51,031 nt of DNA, from positions 1 to 51,031 of the IMG/VR virus record IMGVR_UViG_3300029286_001068; one strand, given 5' to 3'. The notes under the pieces are model-generated. The model was not told where the DNA came from, searched no databases, and saw only the letters and a program-made list of their open reading frames with translations. The translations under genes were made by a program, and so were the position numbers. The stretch comes from a virus. Below are positions 1 through 8,963 of the stretch, in pieces; within the stretch, counting starts at the first letter, position 1; every line of letters begins with the position of its first letter.

Positions 1-263
1 TGAAAGATTGGTCAAAAAAGAATTTACCAGCTGAAGGAGAACCCGATATTAAGGGTAAGGCTTACACAGGGACTTCTGGTCAGGCTTCAGCAGCAGCAAT
101 AATGGATAATATTGCTATAAAGTTTGCCGATGGGTTAAAGGTTGGTTTTGAAACTGTTAGTGGGGAAATAAAAGAGATAGAAAGAATTATGAGAACTGAA
201 GTTATAAGGGTGAAACCAGTTCCACCGTCAGAAGGTTATAACCCATATATACCGCCATCCTAG
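1..263 (+). CDS. C-terminal end of a tail-module protein (partial)
   Basis: An open frame enters from the left edge (first full codon at position 3) and ends in TAG at 261-263, giving about 86 residues. The visible part is charged and Ala/Gly-containing, with a helical stretch and a Pro-rich end (PPSEGYNPYIPPS). The following gene starts with a GTG that overlaps this TAG by one base, so the two are translationally coupled. Lying directly before the hub gene, it could be the end of a tape-measure or other tail protein, but the fragment has no diagnostic motif. Confidence 0.6.
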   Translation, partial: KDWSKKNLPAEGEPDIKGKAYTGTSGQASAAAIMDNIAIKFADGLKVGFETVSGEIKEIERIMRTEVIRVKPVPPSEGYNPYIPPS

Positions 264-3043
264 TGAAAGTAACTAAAGGTGAAATAACGAGTGTTGAGAG
301 TGTTGTCAGTGATATCACTAATAGTTATTATACTGTTGGTGATTTCTATGTTTATGGTGGTGAGTCACCTATAGGTAGTTTTACAATTGATGATAGAATA
401 GTCCAGGCTATTGATATTATTACTAAATTTTATTCAATAAATAAATTAAGAATTCAGTCTACATACAGAAGTAAAGAACATAATGAGTATTTAAAAACAC
501 AGGGTTTTAAGCCATCAGATACTTCTAAACACCTTTCAGGTCAGGCAGTTGATTTTAATTTTAGTTCAAGTAAGTATGACAAGATAAAGACTACAGCTAA
601 CGTACTAAAAGAGATGTATGTAACTGAAATAAGAAATAAAGGTACACTCTATAACAGATTAGTTGCAATAGGTATCGGGGAGTTTGAACTTGCTGATACA
701 CACTTACATCTTGCTATTAAATTTCCAGTAGAAACACTAGATTATATTGGGAAGAATATTGTATCTGAACAGTCAACAGTTATATCTGAAGCACATAGTC
801 GGTTATCTGAGACCCCTACTAAGGGTTATTACGAATACTATCATCAAGATTCAAGTATTACTACTTTTGATGGGTTGTACAATATGGATAATTCCCCTAT
901 ATCAAGATACTCTATAGGGCAACAAGATTTTTGTGAGTTTAAGAATGTTGAGGGTGTGTCAAATCTTGATTGTATTTGGAAACTTTATACAGAGGAACAG
1001 AAAATAAAATTTTCAGCAGAATACAGTAGTCTTAGGGATCAAGGGAATAATGCAAAAGGTCAGAGTTCAATAGATTCTATTAAAAGGCAGAAACGAGATG
1101 TAAAGTTAAAATTTGACCCTGATATTGAAATAAACATAGGGACTCTACTATATATACCTAAGAATAAGGCTAACGTAGAGGTACTTGCCATGCAAGGGAA
1201 GAGCCTGTTTATGGTTCAACAGAACCTAACTACATTTATGTGGGACGAGTTTAAAGCATTGGTAACAGACCCTACTTATATTCAGTCCAGTAATGTGTCT
1301 ATAAAAAATCAATCATACTTTGTCAATTATTTACATCTTTCTTTTAATTGTTGGGTGTACGTAAGAGCCTTGGATAAGATACTAAATATCACCCCGTTTG
1401 TTAAAGCAATTAATACTGTTGTAAGTGATGGTGGTGGAACTTTCAATATTGCGCTGAATGATATATCTTCTATTGATGATGTAAAAAAATATTCAGAAAC
1501 TTATTATTCATATGTACAGAAGATTACTGATGGTAATTTCAATGTATCTTATTTTCAGAAGTACATTCAACAGAACGATATTGTTTTTATACGTTATGAA
1601 AGGTTGGATATAGAAGGTGATGCAGACAAGAGAGATAATGATCTTTATGTAATGAAATCTTCTCTACCCAATAAAGTTTATGATATGATGGGACTAATTG
1701 ATGTTTCAACAGAATCATATTCGGCTGGGGTTAATATTTCAATGTTAAATATTTCGGGCCGGGATTTTACAAAGATGATTATTGAAGATAGTAGTGTGTT
1801 TTTTCCGTTTGTATTGGTGAGTGGTGGTGAAGACTTCTTTTTAAATTATAATCAGCAAGATAAGTTTTTTAAGAGAATGTTTGTTGGTGAACAGTTTGTA
1901 GAGTTATCTTTAAAAGTGATAAGATCAATTAGAGATTCTTTAGGGTTTATTTTTAATCAATTAACTAATGTAGGTATATTACCAGATAAGAGTGATTTAT
2001 TTAATGCCTATAGGGAGTCTTATAATAGAGTAACTAAGAAGACTGAAAATCGTATCACTAAGGTTTATGTTGCAGATAGCTTGAATAAAGATAATTTGAG
2101 CACTGTAGAGGCAGATGGAGTGTGGAAGATCATAAAAGTTATTGTGGATAATCAATTAGACCAACGTAGGTTGAATAATGGAGAGTTATCTTCACCCGAG
2201 GGAACTATTATTGATTTGATCAGGCGTGTGTGTATGGAGCCGTTAGTTGAGTTTTGGGGGGATACTTATGGTGATCAATTTGTTTTTATGGCTCGCCAAC
2301 CACCATTAACTAAGGCCCAGATAACAGATTATTTTAAGAATGACAACCCTATAAATATTACAGCTGACAAAGTAACATCCTTGGATTTGGGTTGGGATGA
2401 TACTTATTACACATGGTATCAGGTTCAACCTTTAGAGGGATTATACGGCAGTAATGGGTTTATAGCCACTACTGTTATGCCTATTGTTTACTTTGAAGAG
2501 TTTGCCAATGTATTCGGAATGCATAAGAAGGTAATTTCAGATAGTTATTTGAATGCAAGTGTTTTCGATGGTGATCAGAAGCAGATGAATGTAGATGTTT
2601 TTCGTCAGTCATTAGCCAATGATCTTAAGTTTCTGATAGAGTCCAATGCTATACTGCCATTTACTCGTAAGGGAACAATAACAATGGTTGGTGATCGTAG
2701 AATTAAGAAAGGGATGTGGATACACTTTACTCCTACTGATGAAATATTTTATGTACGTCAGGTTGAAAATTCTGTAAGTGTAAGTGGAAATACATTAGAT
2801 AGATCAACAATACTGACTGTTGAACGTGGAATGAAGAAACAGTTTGTTATTGGTAAGTCAGATATTACCTATAAGGGTAAGAATATCAACTATTTTGATA
2901 TCATTAACATGGATGTAATATTGGAACTTTTACAGACAAAAATTGTTGATGGTAAGATCATGTTTGCACAGTTGGGTAACAATGTTAAGTTGGTGGATAC
3001 AGATTTATTTGAATTCTTTTCAAAACGTATGCAATGGCAATAG
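263..3043 (+). CDS. Tail-tip/baseplate hub-like protein with N-terminal M15-type peptidase domain
   Basis: The 926-residue protein begins with a D-Ala-D-Ala carboxypeptidase-like (peptidase M15) domain at about residues 45-155. SKHLSGQAVD gives the zinc pair His90 and Asp97, and HLHLAI supplies the second histidine cluster at 147-149. Such domains cut peptidoglycan cross-links, so this is probably a virion lysin used at injection. The remaining ~770 residues match no family I can name. Because the next gene is a beta-helical spike, I infer a gp27/hub-like role for this part. The GTG start overlaps the upstream stop; no in-frame ATG lies nearby. The end overlaps the spike gene by 10 bases. Peptidase call good, hub role moderate. 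Confidence 0.72.
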   Translation: MKVTKGEITSVESVVSDITNSYYTVGDFYVYGGESPIGSFTIDDRIVQAIDIITKFYSINKLRIQSTYRSKEHNEYLKTQGFKPSDTSKHLSGQAVDFNFSSSKYDKIKTTANVLKEMYVTEIRNKGTLYNRLVAIGIGEFELADTHLHLAIKFPVETLDYIGKNIVSEQSTVISEAHSRLSETPTKGYYEYYHQDSSITTFDGLYNMDNSPISRYSIGQQDFCEFKNVEGVSNLDCIWKLYTEEQKIKFSAEYSSLRDQGNNAKGQSSIDSIKRQKRDVKLKFDPDIEINIGTLLYIPKNKANVEVLAMQGKSLFMVQQNLTTFMWDEFKALVTDPTYIQSSNVSIKNQSYFVNYLHLSFNCWVYVRALDKILNITPFVKAINTVVSDGGGTFNIALNDISSIDDVKKYSETYYSYVQKITDGNFNVSYFQKYIQQNDIVFIRYERLDIEGDADKRDNDLYVMKSSLPNKVYDMMGLIDVSTESYSAGVNISMLNISGRDFTKMIIEDSSVFFPFVLVSGGEDFFLNYNQQDKFFKRMFVGEQFVELSLKVIRSIRDSLGFIFNQLTNVGILPDKSDLFNAYRESYNRVTKKTENRITKVYVADSLNKDNLSTVEADGVWKIIKVIVDNQLDQRRLNNGELSSPEGTIIDLIRRVCMEPLVEFWGDTYGDQFVFMARQPPLTKAQITDYFKNDNPINITADKVTSLDLGWDDTYYTWYQVQPLEGLYGSNGFIATTVMPIVYFEEFANVFGMHKKVISDSYLNASVFDGDQKQMNVDVFRQSLANDLKFLIESNAILPFTRKGTITMVGDRRIKKGMWIHFTPTDEIFYVRQVENSVSVSGNTLDRSTILTVERGMKKQFVIGKSDITYKGKNINYFDIINMDVILELLQTKIVDGKIMFAQLGNNVKLVDTDLFEFFSKRMQWQ

Positions 3044-3816
3044 GTGGACGTGGCATATATAGAGACTTTGATCCTACTTTAAAAAAGTCTATTAACTCCG
3101 GGTATATTATTATACCAAGTGATGTTGATCGTGATAAGTTTATTGAACAATGTTTACGTACTGAAAGATTCTCTATACAGGTTGAAGGTGGTGGTGGAGC
3201 CCTACATAATTGTTATATTACCAAGTCTGCCATAAGGGATATAAAGTTTCCGGTTGGTACACAGAGACTGGGTAGTGGAGTGGTTTTCTTTACAGAACCG
3301 TTTGGTGGTAAAGCTATTATTACAGGTGTTGTGGGAACAGGTGGGGATAATGAACTTAATAAAGAGGATATAGTTACTTTTAAGAAAACAAGGGGTGGAA
3401 ATTATGCACTTCTGTCAGTTGATGGCAATGGTCAGATTAATATAGATGTGATAGGGGTGTCACAACGCGGAAAACTAAATATAAACGTTGTAAACGATGA
3501 TTTTTCTGGAGAGGTAAATATACACGTTAAAGGAAAGATCAACATGTACACAGAAGGGGACACTAATATAACAGCGGTGGACGGTGATATCAATCTTACC
3601 ACAAATGGAAATGTGGATATTTCAGCAGATCGTGACCTTACTCTCTATAATAAAAAAAGTAGTGTTTCAATAACTGATTCTGGGATAGAGATATCGTCTG
3701 ACAAAGCAATTGTGGTAAATGGTCAATTTAATGTCCTATATTCACTGGTACCAGATGCTGCAGCGATACTTGATGTAAGTGAAATCGGAGTGTCTAAAAA
3801 AGTAAAAGTAGGATGA
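3034..3816 (+). CDS. Baseplate central spike, gp5/VgrG-like beta-helix
   Basis: The protein has 260 residues. Residues about 40-105 are a Gly-rich beta domain that could be an OB-fold. Residues about 130-225 are short alternating strands (INIDVIG, LNINVV, VNIHVKG, INMYTEG, TNITAVDG, INLTTNG, VDISADR, LTLYNKK, VSITDSG) with the 8-9 residue period typical of the gp5/VgrG/P2 gpV triple-stranded beta-helix. It would form the membrane-piercing tip under the hub. It overlaps the hub gene upstream, and its TGA overlaps the next ATG (ATGA). No lysozyme domain is visible, which fits the peptidase being moved to the hub protein. Confidence 0.7.
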   Translation: MAIGGRGIYRDFDPTLKKSINSGYIIIPSDVDRDKFIEQCLRTERFSIQVEGGGGALHNCYITKSAIRDIKFPVGTQRLGSGVVFFTEPFGGKAIITGVVGTGGDNELNKEDIVTFKKTRGGNYALLSVDGNGQINIDVIGVSQRGKLNINVVNDDFSGEVNIHVKGKINMYTEGDTNITAVDGDINLTTNGNVDISADRDLTLYNKKSSVSITDSGIEISSDKAIVVNGQFNVLYSLVPDAAAILDVSEIGVSKKVKVG

Positions 3817-4214
3817 CAACAAATACAGACATAGAACTTCAGAAACAGTTGAAGGCCAAGTATGGGGTATCATTCACCAAGAATATGGGAGTGAGTGAAA
3901 TGCTGGAGGCATGGGACAGAGTTCCACCGGAGATTAAGTCTTCTCTACCTACTGCCGTTCAGTTATCTATGACTACAGCAAAGGCTGCTTATGATGGGGC
4001 TGTTACTTTGAGAAGTGTTTATTCACCGTTGAAAAGTACTTATGAAACAGTAAAAGTTGCTTTAGATGCAGCAACATCAGCTGTTTTTGATGCTGGTGCA
4101 ACAGCAGCTGCAGAGGTAGCAACACAGGCACCCAAGGCAGCAGAAGTGGTCGCTGATACATTGGTACAACAACAAAGTTCTATAGTATTTGGTGTCCTGG
4201 ACAGTTATGTTTAA
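3813..4214 (+). CDS. Small Ala-rich helical protein of the baseplate module
   Basis: The 133-residue protein shares ATGA with the spike stop codon. It is Ala/Thr/Val-rich in the second half (AALDAATSAVFDAGATAAAEVA region), predicted mostly helical, with no cysteines, no signal peptide and no recognisable motif. Position between spike and other baseplate genes suggests a structural, chaperone-like or baseplate-assembly role, which is inference only. Confidence 0.55.
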   Translation: MTTNTDIELQKQLKAKYGVSFTKNMGVSEMLEAWDRVPPEIKSSLPTAVQLSMTTAKAAYDGAVTLRSVYSPLKSTYETVKVALDAATSAVFDAGATAAAEVATQAPKAAEVVADTLVQQQSSIVFGVLDSYV

Positions 4215-4256
4215 ATTTGATTTTTAAAAATACATATTTCTTTTTAATTTTATAAG

Positions 4257-5060
4257 ATGGATTTGGATATCAAAAACGCATATGATAGTTATTGGAGAGA
4301 TCTATACCCTGATGATAGTGGTGTAAGGGTAGACCTGTCTAAAGCCTATCCACGTGATTTTGAAGTCTATATGTGTGCCTTGGAATTGGTTGATCAGGAT
4401 GATATACCTGTTGATTGGTTTATGTTCCCTATTATGCCAAGTAGTATTACAAAAACTGAGACTGAGGCAACTTCTATTCAACATTCTTTTGCTGGTATTA
4501 CAGTTTTCAATAAACAAGGGTTCACCCCAGACGATATTACGTTGGAGGGTGATTTTGGTCGTTCTTTCAAGTTATTAGATTGGGATTCAGAAGGTTACCA
4601 GAGAGCTGTTACTGCTGGAAAGTCTATAAAAGAAGGTTATTATACATCAGATCAAATAAATGCAGGGTCAGTAGATTTTGTCGATATTAAGACTGACTAT
4701 ATTGAAGGAATAAAGACAGGGTTTGGTTGTTCTAAGATACTACAATCAATTATACATAAAGCTAAGGCGCACGGTCCAACAGGGGTTACCTATAAACTAT
4801 ATTTTTACAATGCTGCTTTAGGTGAGGCTTACTTGGTTGTTCCTACAAAACAACCATTGACTTGGAGTCAGAATGAACAGGGTTCTAATATGATATGGAA
4901 ATATCAGTTGAACCTAACTATTATTGCTGACTTGAATGATGTAGAAAACAATAAAAAGGACACTAAGAATTTACAATATACATTATCCCCAGATCGAGTA
5001 ACTGATGATTTATCACAGGAACCTAATTGGGATTATGCCTATGGTAGAGATTTACAATAG
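4257..5060 (+). CDS. Baseplate protein, possible tube-to-hub adaptor
   Basis: The 267-residue protein follows a 42-base AT-rich gap. The region PIMPSSITKTETEATSIQHSFAG followed by GFTPDDITLEGDFGRSF resembles the N-terminal beta domain of myovirus baseplate proteins that cap the tail tube (distal-tail/LysM-type baseplate proteins). The C-terminal half contains a beta-rich segment (YKLYFYNAALGEAYLVVPTKQPLTW) ending in a short polar tail. Family assignment rests on pattern resemblance plus neighbours. The start is the ATG at 4257, eight bases after a TAATTTTAT box. Confidence 0.5.
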   Translation: MDLDIKNAYDSYWRDLYPDDSGVRVDLSKAYPRDFEVYMCALELVDQDDIPVDWFMFPIMPSSITKTETEATSIQHSFAGITVFNKQGFTPDDITLEGDFGRSFKLLDWDSEGYQRAVTAGKSIKEGYYTSDQINAGSVDFVDIKTDYIEGIKTGFGCSKILQSIIHKAKAHGPTGVTYKLYFYNAALGEAYLVVPTKQPLTWSQNEQGSNMIWKYQLNLTIIADLNDVENNKKDTKNLQYTLSPDRVTDDLSQEPNWDYAYGRDLQ

Positions 5061-5069
5061 AATCAGAAG

Positions 5070-5972
5070 ATGAATATTATAGAGAAGTTTTTACAATTAA
5101 CGAGTTATGATTTGCAAGTTTATTTTGCGGATTATAGTACTTTTTTGAGTAACTATTTTCAGTCTATAGTTTCATATTATAAAGGTAAATCTTCGTCAAA
5201 CAAGATGGCTTTTAAGGAATTAGAACGTCTACTTATTGAATCCAATAAGATAGAACAGATCATATCACTAATGAATACAAGTTTATCAACATCTACTGAG
5301 TTTTGGGATTTGTTAGATGATTTATCATTAGTTAAGACAAGGTTGGAGACTACAAGTAATTTGGCAAAGTGGTTACGTAGTTCATATGTTTATGGGTATG
5401 AAGATCAATCTAAGTTTAAGTATATTTTAGGTCAGAATCAGACTTTTGAGAATTTAGCTACAGAATTAGGTAGCAACAACCATAATAAAGATTGGGTTGA
5501 TATTGCTCTTACTAATGGGGTGATAGAATTAGACTATGATAAGGCTGGTGGAAATGTGTTGGATGTTAGTCAGAAAGATAATAAGTCAATGAACACCACC
5601 TCAGTTGTCGATATTATGGTGGGTGATAATATATTGGGAAAAGACTTACCAAGTAAAATTGAAATTGATGAAGATGATATAGTAGCCTTAGGTACTGTAG
5701 ATACTATGGAACAGTCTGCTGGAATTTGTTTGTATGTTACAAAAGGTAGCGTACCAGAAATACCTACTATTGGTATATCTAAAGAATTGATAGGTTCGAG
5801 CGTCAATATATTACGTATGTCGTCATTAAGTAGAGAGGTGAATAATAATTTTAGGACTGATGATTCATTAAAAAGTATACAGATGATTAGTAGTAGGATA
5901 GAGGGGGATATGGCTTTTTATGATTTTAAGATTGTATCTCGTTTGAATCATGAAATTAATAAAACATTGTAA
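5070..5972 (+). CDS. Hypothetical baseplate-module protein
   Basis: The 300-residue protein has a helical N-terminal half (residues about 1-130) and a beta-rich C-terminal half with repeated acidic patches (KIEIDEDDIVALG). It has no cysteine cluster or membrane segment. It ends with TAATG, so its stop overlaps the start of the baseplate J gene. Gene order (spike, small protein, adaptor, this gene, J-like wedge) is where myoviruses usually encode a gp25- or wedge-type protein, but I do not see the gp25 signature and leave the function open. Confidence 0.55.
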   Translation: MNIIEKFLQLTSYDLQVYFADYSTFLSNYFQSIVSYYKGKSSSNKMAFKELERLLIESNKIEQIISLMNTSLSTSTEFWDLLDDLSLVKTRLETTSNLAKWLRSSYVYGYEDQSKFKYILGQNQTFENLATELGSNNHNKDWVDIALTNGVIELDYDKAGGNVLDVSQKDNKSMNTTSVVDIMVGDNILGKDLPSKIEIDEDDIVALGTVDTMEQSAGICLYVTKGSVPEIPTIGISKELIGSSVNILRMSSLSREVNNNFRTDDSLKSIQMISSRIEGDMAFYDFKIVSRLNHEINKTL

Positions 5973-7150
5973 TGCTTGATAAACTCATAACGGAAGTGTT
6001 GACAATTGCCGATTTAAAGGCTTTGTACACTGAGACATTTTTGAATCACACAAGTAAGGTGTCTAAGATATCTGATTTGTCAGTGTTAAATGCACATGCC
6101 TTTGGGATAGCTAAGATCCTACAGAAGGATATGAAAGATACAGCTATTTTAGAATCACAAATGTTTCCAGAGTTAAGTTCAGGAACTTATCTTGATAATG
6201 CTTCTAAGTTGATTGGTGCTGTTAGTAGGTTGTCTGCATGTGGGTCATCAACATATGTCTTGGTTTATGCTACACCAAATACTATCTATGTTCCAGGTGA
6301 GTCTTCATTTACAAGTAATCAAGGTGTGACATTTAGTATTGTGGATCTTACGGTAGTTGGTACGAATGGATACGCCTATATTCCTGTACGTAGCTCGTCT
6401 GTTGGTAAAAGTACTAATGTAGATCCTTTGACTATAAATAGAATCACATCACCACCTACAGGTCATATTAACTGTACAAATGAATATGCGGCTATAGGAG
6501 GGAGAGACACCGAAAGTGATGAAGATTTTAAGATGCGATTGTCTACATTTCAACAATTTGCAGCAAAAAGTTCATATGAAAGCCTATTGGAACATTGTAG
6601 GGGTTTAAGTTCAGATATATTAGATGTTCGTAGAACAGGGTACACTGAAGAGGGAAAAATTTTAATTTCACTAGTTACCTGTAATGGTAAAGCATTTTCA
6701 CAAGATGAACTTACTGCTTTTGAGGGCCAGTTATCCAGTTTTATTGCTATTTCAGATGTTAATGAACAGGCCGGTATTATTGGGCTTGAATTACAGAATA
6801 TAGAGTATTTTGAAGTTGGAGGGGCAACCTACGGTGTTGATTTTAGGATGGATTTGGCTTCTAGTTATCTGGAGGCTACTGTACGTAAAAATATACAAAT
6901 TCAATTAACTAAGTATTTTGATTTTAGGTTTTGGAACAAAACTAAGGTTGAGTGGGAAGATTTGTTGATGATAGTAAAAAATATCAAAGGTGTTAAGTAT
7001 GTATCTGATGAATATTTTTTACCACATGTCGACAGTACAATTGACCTCTATAAATTACCAAGAATTGTAAAATTTGTTATGAGAGATATGGGTGGAAACA
7101 TTCTTTATAATAATAGTAGTGCTGTATTACCTATCTATTACCCAGTATGA
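5972..7150 (+). CDS. Baseplate J-like wedge protein
   Basis: The 392-residue protein matches the baseplate J family (P2 gpJ, Mu gp47, T4 gp6-like), which builds the wedge ring of contractile tails. An early segment AILESQMFPELSSGTYLDNASKLIGAVSR corresponds to the conserved N-terminal region. The hallmark GGRDTESDEDFKMRL lies at about residues 176-190, before a helical stretch and a C-terminal alpha/beta domain. Length is normal for the family. It overlaps both neighbours by 1-4 bases. This is the strongest evidence in the window for a contractile-tailed (myovirus) particle. Confidence 0.85.
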   Translation: MLDKLITEVLTIADLKALYTETFLNHTSKVSKISDLSVLNAHAFGIAKILQKDMKDTAILESQMFPELSSGTYLDNASKLIGAVSRLSACGSSTYVLVYATPNTIYVPGESSFTSNQGVTFSIVDLTVVGTNGYAYIPVRSSSVGKSTNVDPLTINRITSPPTGHINCTNEYAAIGGRDTESDEDFKMRLSTFQQFAAKSSYESLLEHCRGLSSDILDVRRTGYTEEGKILISLVTCNGKAFSQDELTAFEGQLSSFIAISDVNEQAGIIGLELQNIEYFEVGGATYGVDFRMDLASSYLEATVRKNIQIQLTKYFDFRFWNKTKVEWEDLLMIVKNIKGVKYVSDEYFLPHVDSTIDLYKLPRIVKFVMRDMGGNILYNNSSAVLPIYYPV

Positions 7151-7764
7151 TTGAGCAATATAATAAACTTTCGCTTGCTGATTTTTTCGATTATAATGAT
7201 CCCAGTATAAGAGATTGGGCTAACAATGTATATGAAAAGATACGTCAGACTGGAGAATTAGCAGGGTATGTAGAGAGAGATAAAATTGTGCGTCAACGTT
7301 TTGATGTAGAAGATGGCACTACTTTATCACAATCATTACTTACCTTCTTGGTAGATAGTAGTGAATTTACTTTTGGTAATGCATATCGTGGAACATTATT
7401 AAACACTATTGATGGAGTTTATGATAATTTAGGACGTAGGTTTCAGGTTGAATTTGAGATAATGTTTAATGATTCCTCGCCTGAGGATGTTAATTTATTG
7501 GAGGGTTATATTTCAATAAAGGGATCTGGAATAATAGTGGTTGGTAATATTAGTTTTATTGGTAATTCATTTACCACAGGGAAACATTATAATATTAAGA
7601 TATTACGTGAGAATTTAGAGATCAGTTTGTTTATTGATGGGGTTTTAATTAGTAAGTTAGTTGATAGTCAGGACACTGACACACAATATACTATTCTTTA
7701 CCAAATTGGGACTGTATCAGTAAGGGTTTATGACGGACAAGATTATTCAAATCAATATAGTTAA
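7147..7764 (+). CDS. Tail/baseplate protein with lectin-like beta-sandwich
   Basis: The 205-residue protein starts at an ATGA overlap with the J-like gene. Residues about 1-65 are helical (SLADFFDYNDPSIRDWANNVYEKI). Residues about 70-200 look like a concanavalin/LamG-type beta-sandwich: FEIMFNDSS, then HYNIKILRENLEISLFIDGVLISKL, which mimics the usual lectin strand pair ending in an xxDG turn. A similar segment occurs in the 649-residue protein at 8964. It probably decorates the baseplate periphery and may bind glycans. Confidence 0.55.
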   Translation: MIEQYNKLSLADFFDYNDPSIRDWANNVYEKIRQTGELAGYVERDKIVRQRFDVEDGTTLSQSLLTFLVDSSEFTFGNAYRGTLLNTIDGVYDNLGRRFQVEFEIMFNDSSPEDVNLLEGYISIKGSGIIVVGNISFIGNSFTTGKHYNIKILRENLEISLFIDGVLISKLVDSQDTDTQYTILYQIGTVSVRVYDGQDYSNQYS

Positions 7765-7769
7765 AAATT

Positions 7770-8294
7770 ATGACAACATATCAACAAGTGTATGATATCA
7801 TACAGGCTGCTTTAACACATAGAACAGCAGGAACTTTGGTTCAGGCTGAGAATCATGAAACTGCTGAAATAGCAATACTGGATTATATTGAAGCACTAAA
7901 AACCAGCGTAGGCGATGTAGCTGTGTCACGTTATAGTGCTTATTCCAGTGGTAACAATAATGCTGAGGTATTAGCATGTGGAGATGGGATAACGGCCAAT
8001 CTGGCAAATACAAATGAATTAACTTTTACTATACCTACAGGACAACGTATCATATCAACAAAGATAAGGATATCATCGGTATCAACCCTAAAGATATTTA
8101 TGGGGACTACAGACATGGCTAATTCAACACTTGCTAATCGTTGGATGCCTGTGGTTCAGGCTTGGAGAGAGGACACAGGGCAACAATTGATGGGTATGAC
8201 CTGTGCGATGGATATATCTGGTACTGCATATGGTAAATTTACAGTCAATGGATTAACAAATACATGCATATGTCAAATAAGAATTTCTTTCTAA
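7770..8294 (+). CDS. Hypothetical tail-module protein
   Basis: The 174-residue protein starts at an ATG five bases after the previous gene. An N-terminal helical segment (about 1-50) is followed by a Ser/Thr/Gly-rich beta region with NSTLANRWMPVVQAW. It carries no membrane segment and no catalytic motif. It overlaps the next gene by 31 bases. Location among fibre and baseplate genes suggests a virion component, but I do not recognise the family. Confidence 0.5.
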   Translation: MTTYQQVYDIIQAALTHRTAGTLVQAENHETAEIAILDYIEALKTSVGDVAVSRYSAYSSGNNNAEVLACGDGITANLANTNELTFTIPTGQRIISTKIRISSVSTLKIFMGTTDMANSTLANRWMPVVQAWREDTGQQLMGMTCAMDISGTAYGKFTVNGLTNTCICQIRISF

Positions 8295-8953
8295 TTCTAC
8301 TCATATTACTGTTACCTTTTGTTGGATTAACTCAGGTAACTAAGTTTATGGGTCGTTATGATGTGACGGAAGTCAGTCAGATAGATGACTCTACTTGGTC
8401 TCTTGTAGGTGATTTTGTTGATCTTACAGGATCCTATACAGGGTTAGATGCTTCTGTTGGTGATAAAATTATCCAAAGGGGGTATAACCAGGCCGGGAGA
8501 ATAGTTTTTGATCGATACACTGTTATAAGTATTGATAAACAGACAGCTAATGAACTAGACGTAACTATTAGATCAGATTTTTTACTTGGGGTCCAAAATA
8601 GTAGTAGTTTACCATCTACAGGCAGTTTCCCAATAGCATCGCCTGTTTCTTCAGTGTCTAAATTAACCTACAGAACTTCATTTTATCAGAATCAAATTGA
8701 TCAGGATTATGATGCAGCGTTAGACAACTTGAACTTACAGGAGATTTCAAACACCAGTAGTATAAGTTGGGAACATGAGGTTGTTAATGATAGTGAAAAT
8801 AACTGGACAGTATTGTCAACACTTGTTTCATCAACAGTTATAATCTATAATGGGTTACCATTGCGACCAGAACAGTGGTCAGGACTAGGTACTACCACTC
8901 TTAATGTTTCGCTTGATGTTAGAAAATATGATTATTTTGTGATTATCAATTAA
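8264..8953 (+). CDS. Signal-peptide-bearing protein inside the tail module
   Basis: The 229-residue protein begins MHMSNKNFFLILLILLLPFVG followed by LTQV. This is a textbook Sec signal: a short positive n-region, about 15 hydrophobic residues, and a likely cleavage before or after the Gln at residues 24-25, like many Bacteroidota exported proteins. A start at 8270 (second ATG) would keep the signal intact. The mature part is beta-rich and unrecognised. An exported product amid virion genes is odd: it may be a fibre-associated, receptor-masking or superinfection-exclusion protein, or the signal may be a membrane anchor. The start overlaps the previous gene by 31 bases. Confidence 0.55.
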   Translation: MHMSNKNFFLILLILLLPFVGLTQVTKFMGRYDVTEVSQIDDSTWSLVGDFVDLTGSYTGLDASVGDKIIQRGYNQAGRIVFDRYTVISIDKQTANELDVTIRSDFLLGVQNSSSLPSTGSFPIASPVSSVSKLTYRTSFYQNQIDQDYDAALDNLNLQEISNTSSISWEHEVVNDSENNWTVLSTLVSSTVIIYNGLPLRPEQWSGLGTTTLNVSLDVRKYDYFVIIN

Positions 8954-8963
8954 TTTATAGGCT

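Noticed and set aside
4354-4578. Overlapping + frame with Leu/Ile-rich product
   Set aside because: It is an out-of-frame reading of the baseplate gene at 4257, with no separate signals. The same applies to 16908-17156, 22436-22624 and 24529-24762.
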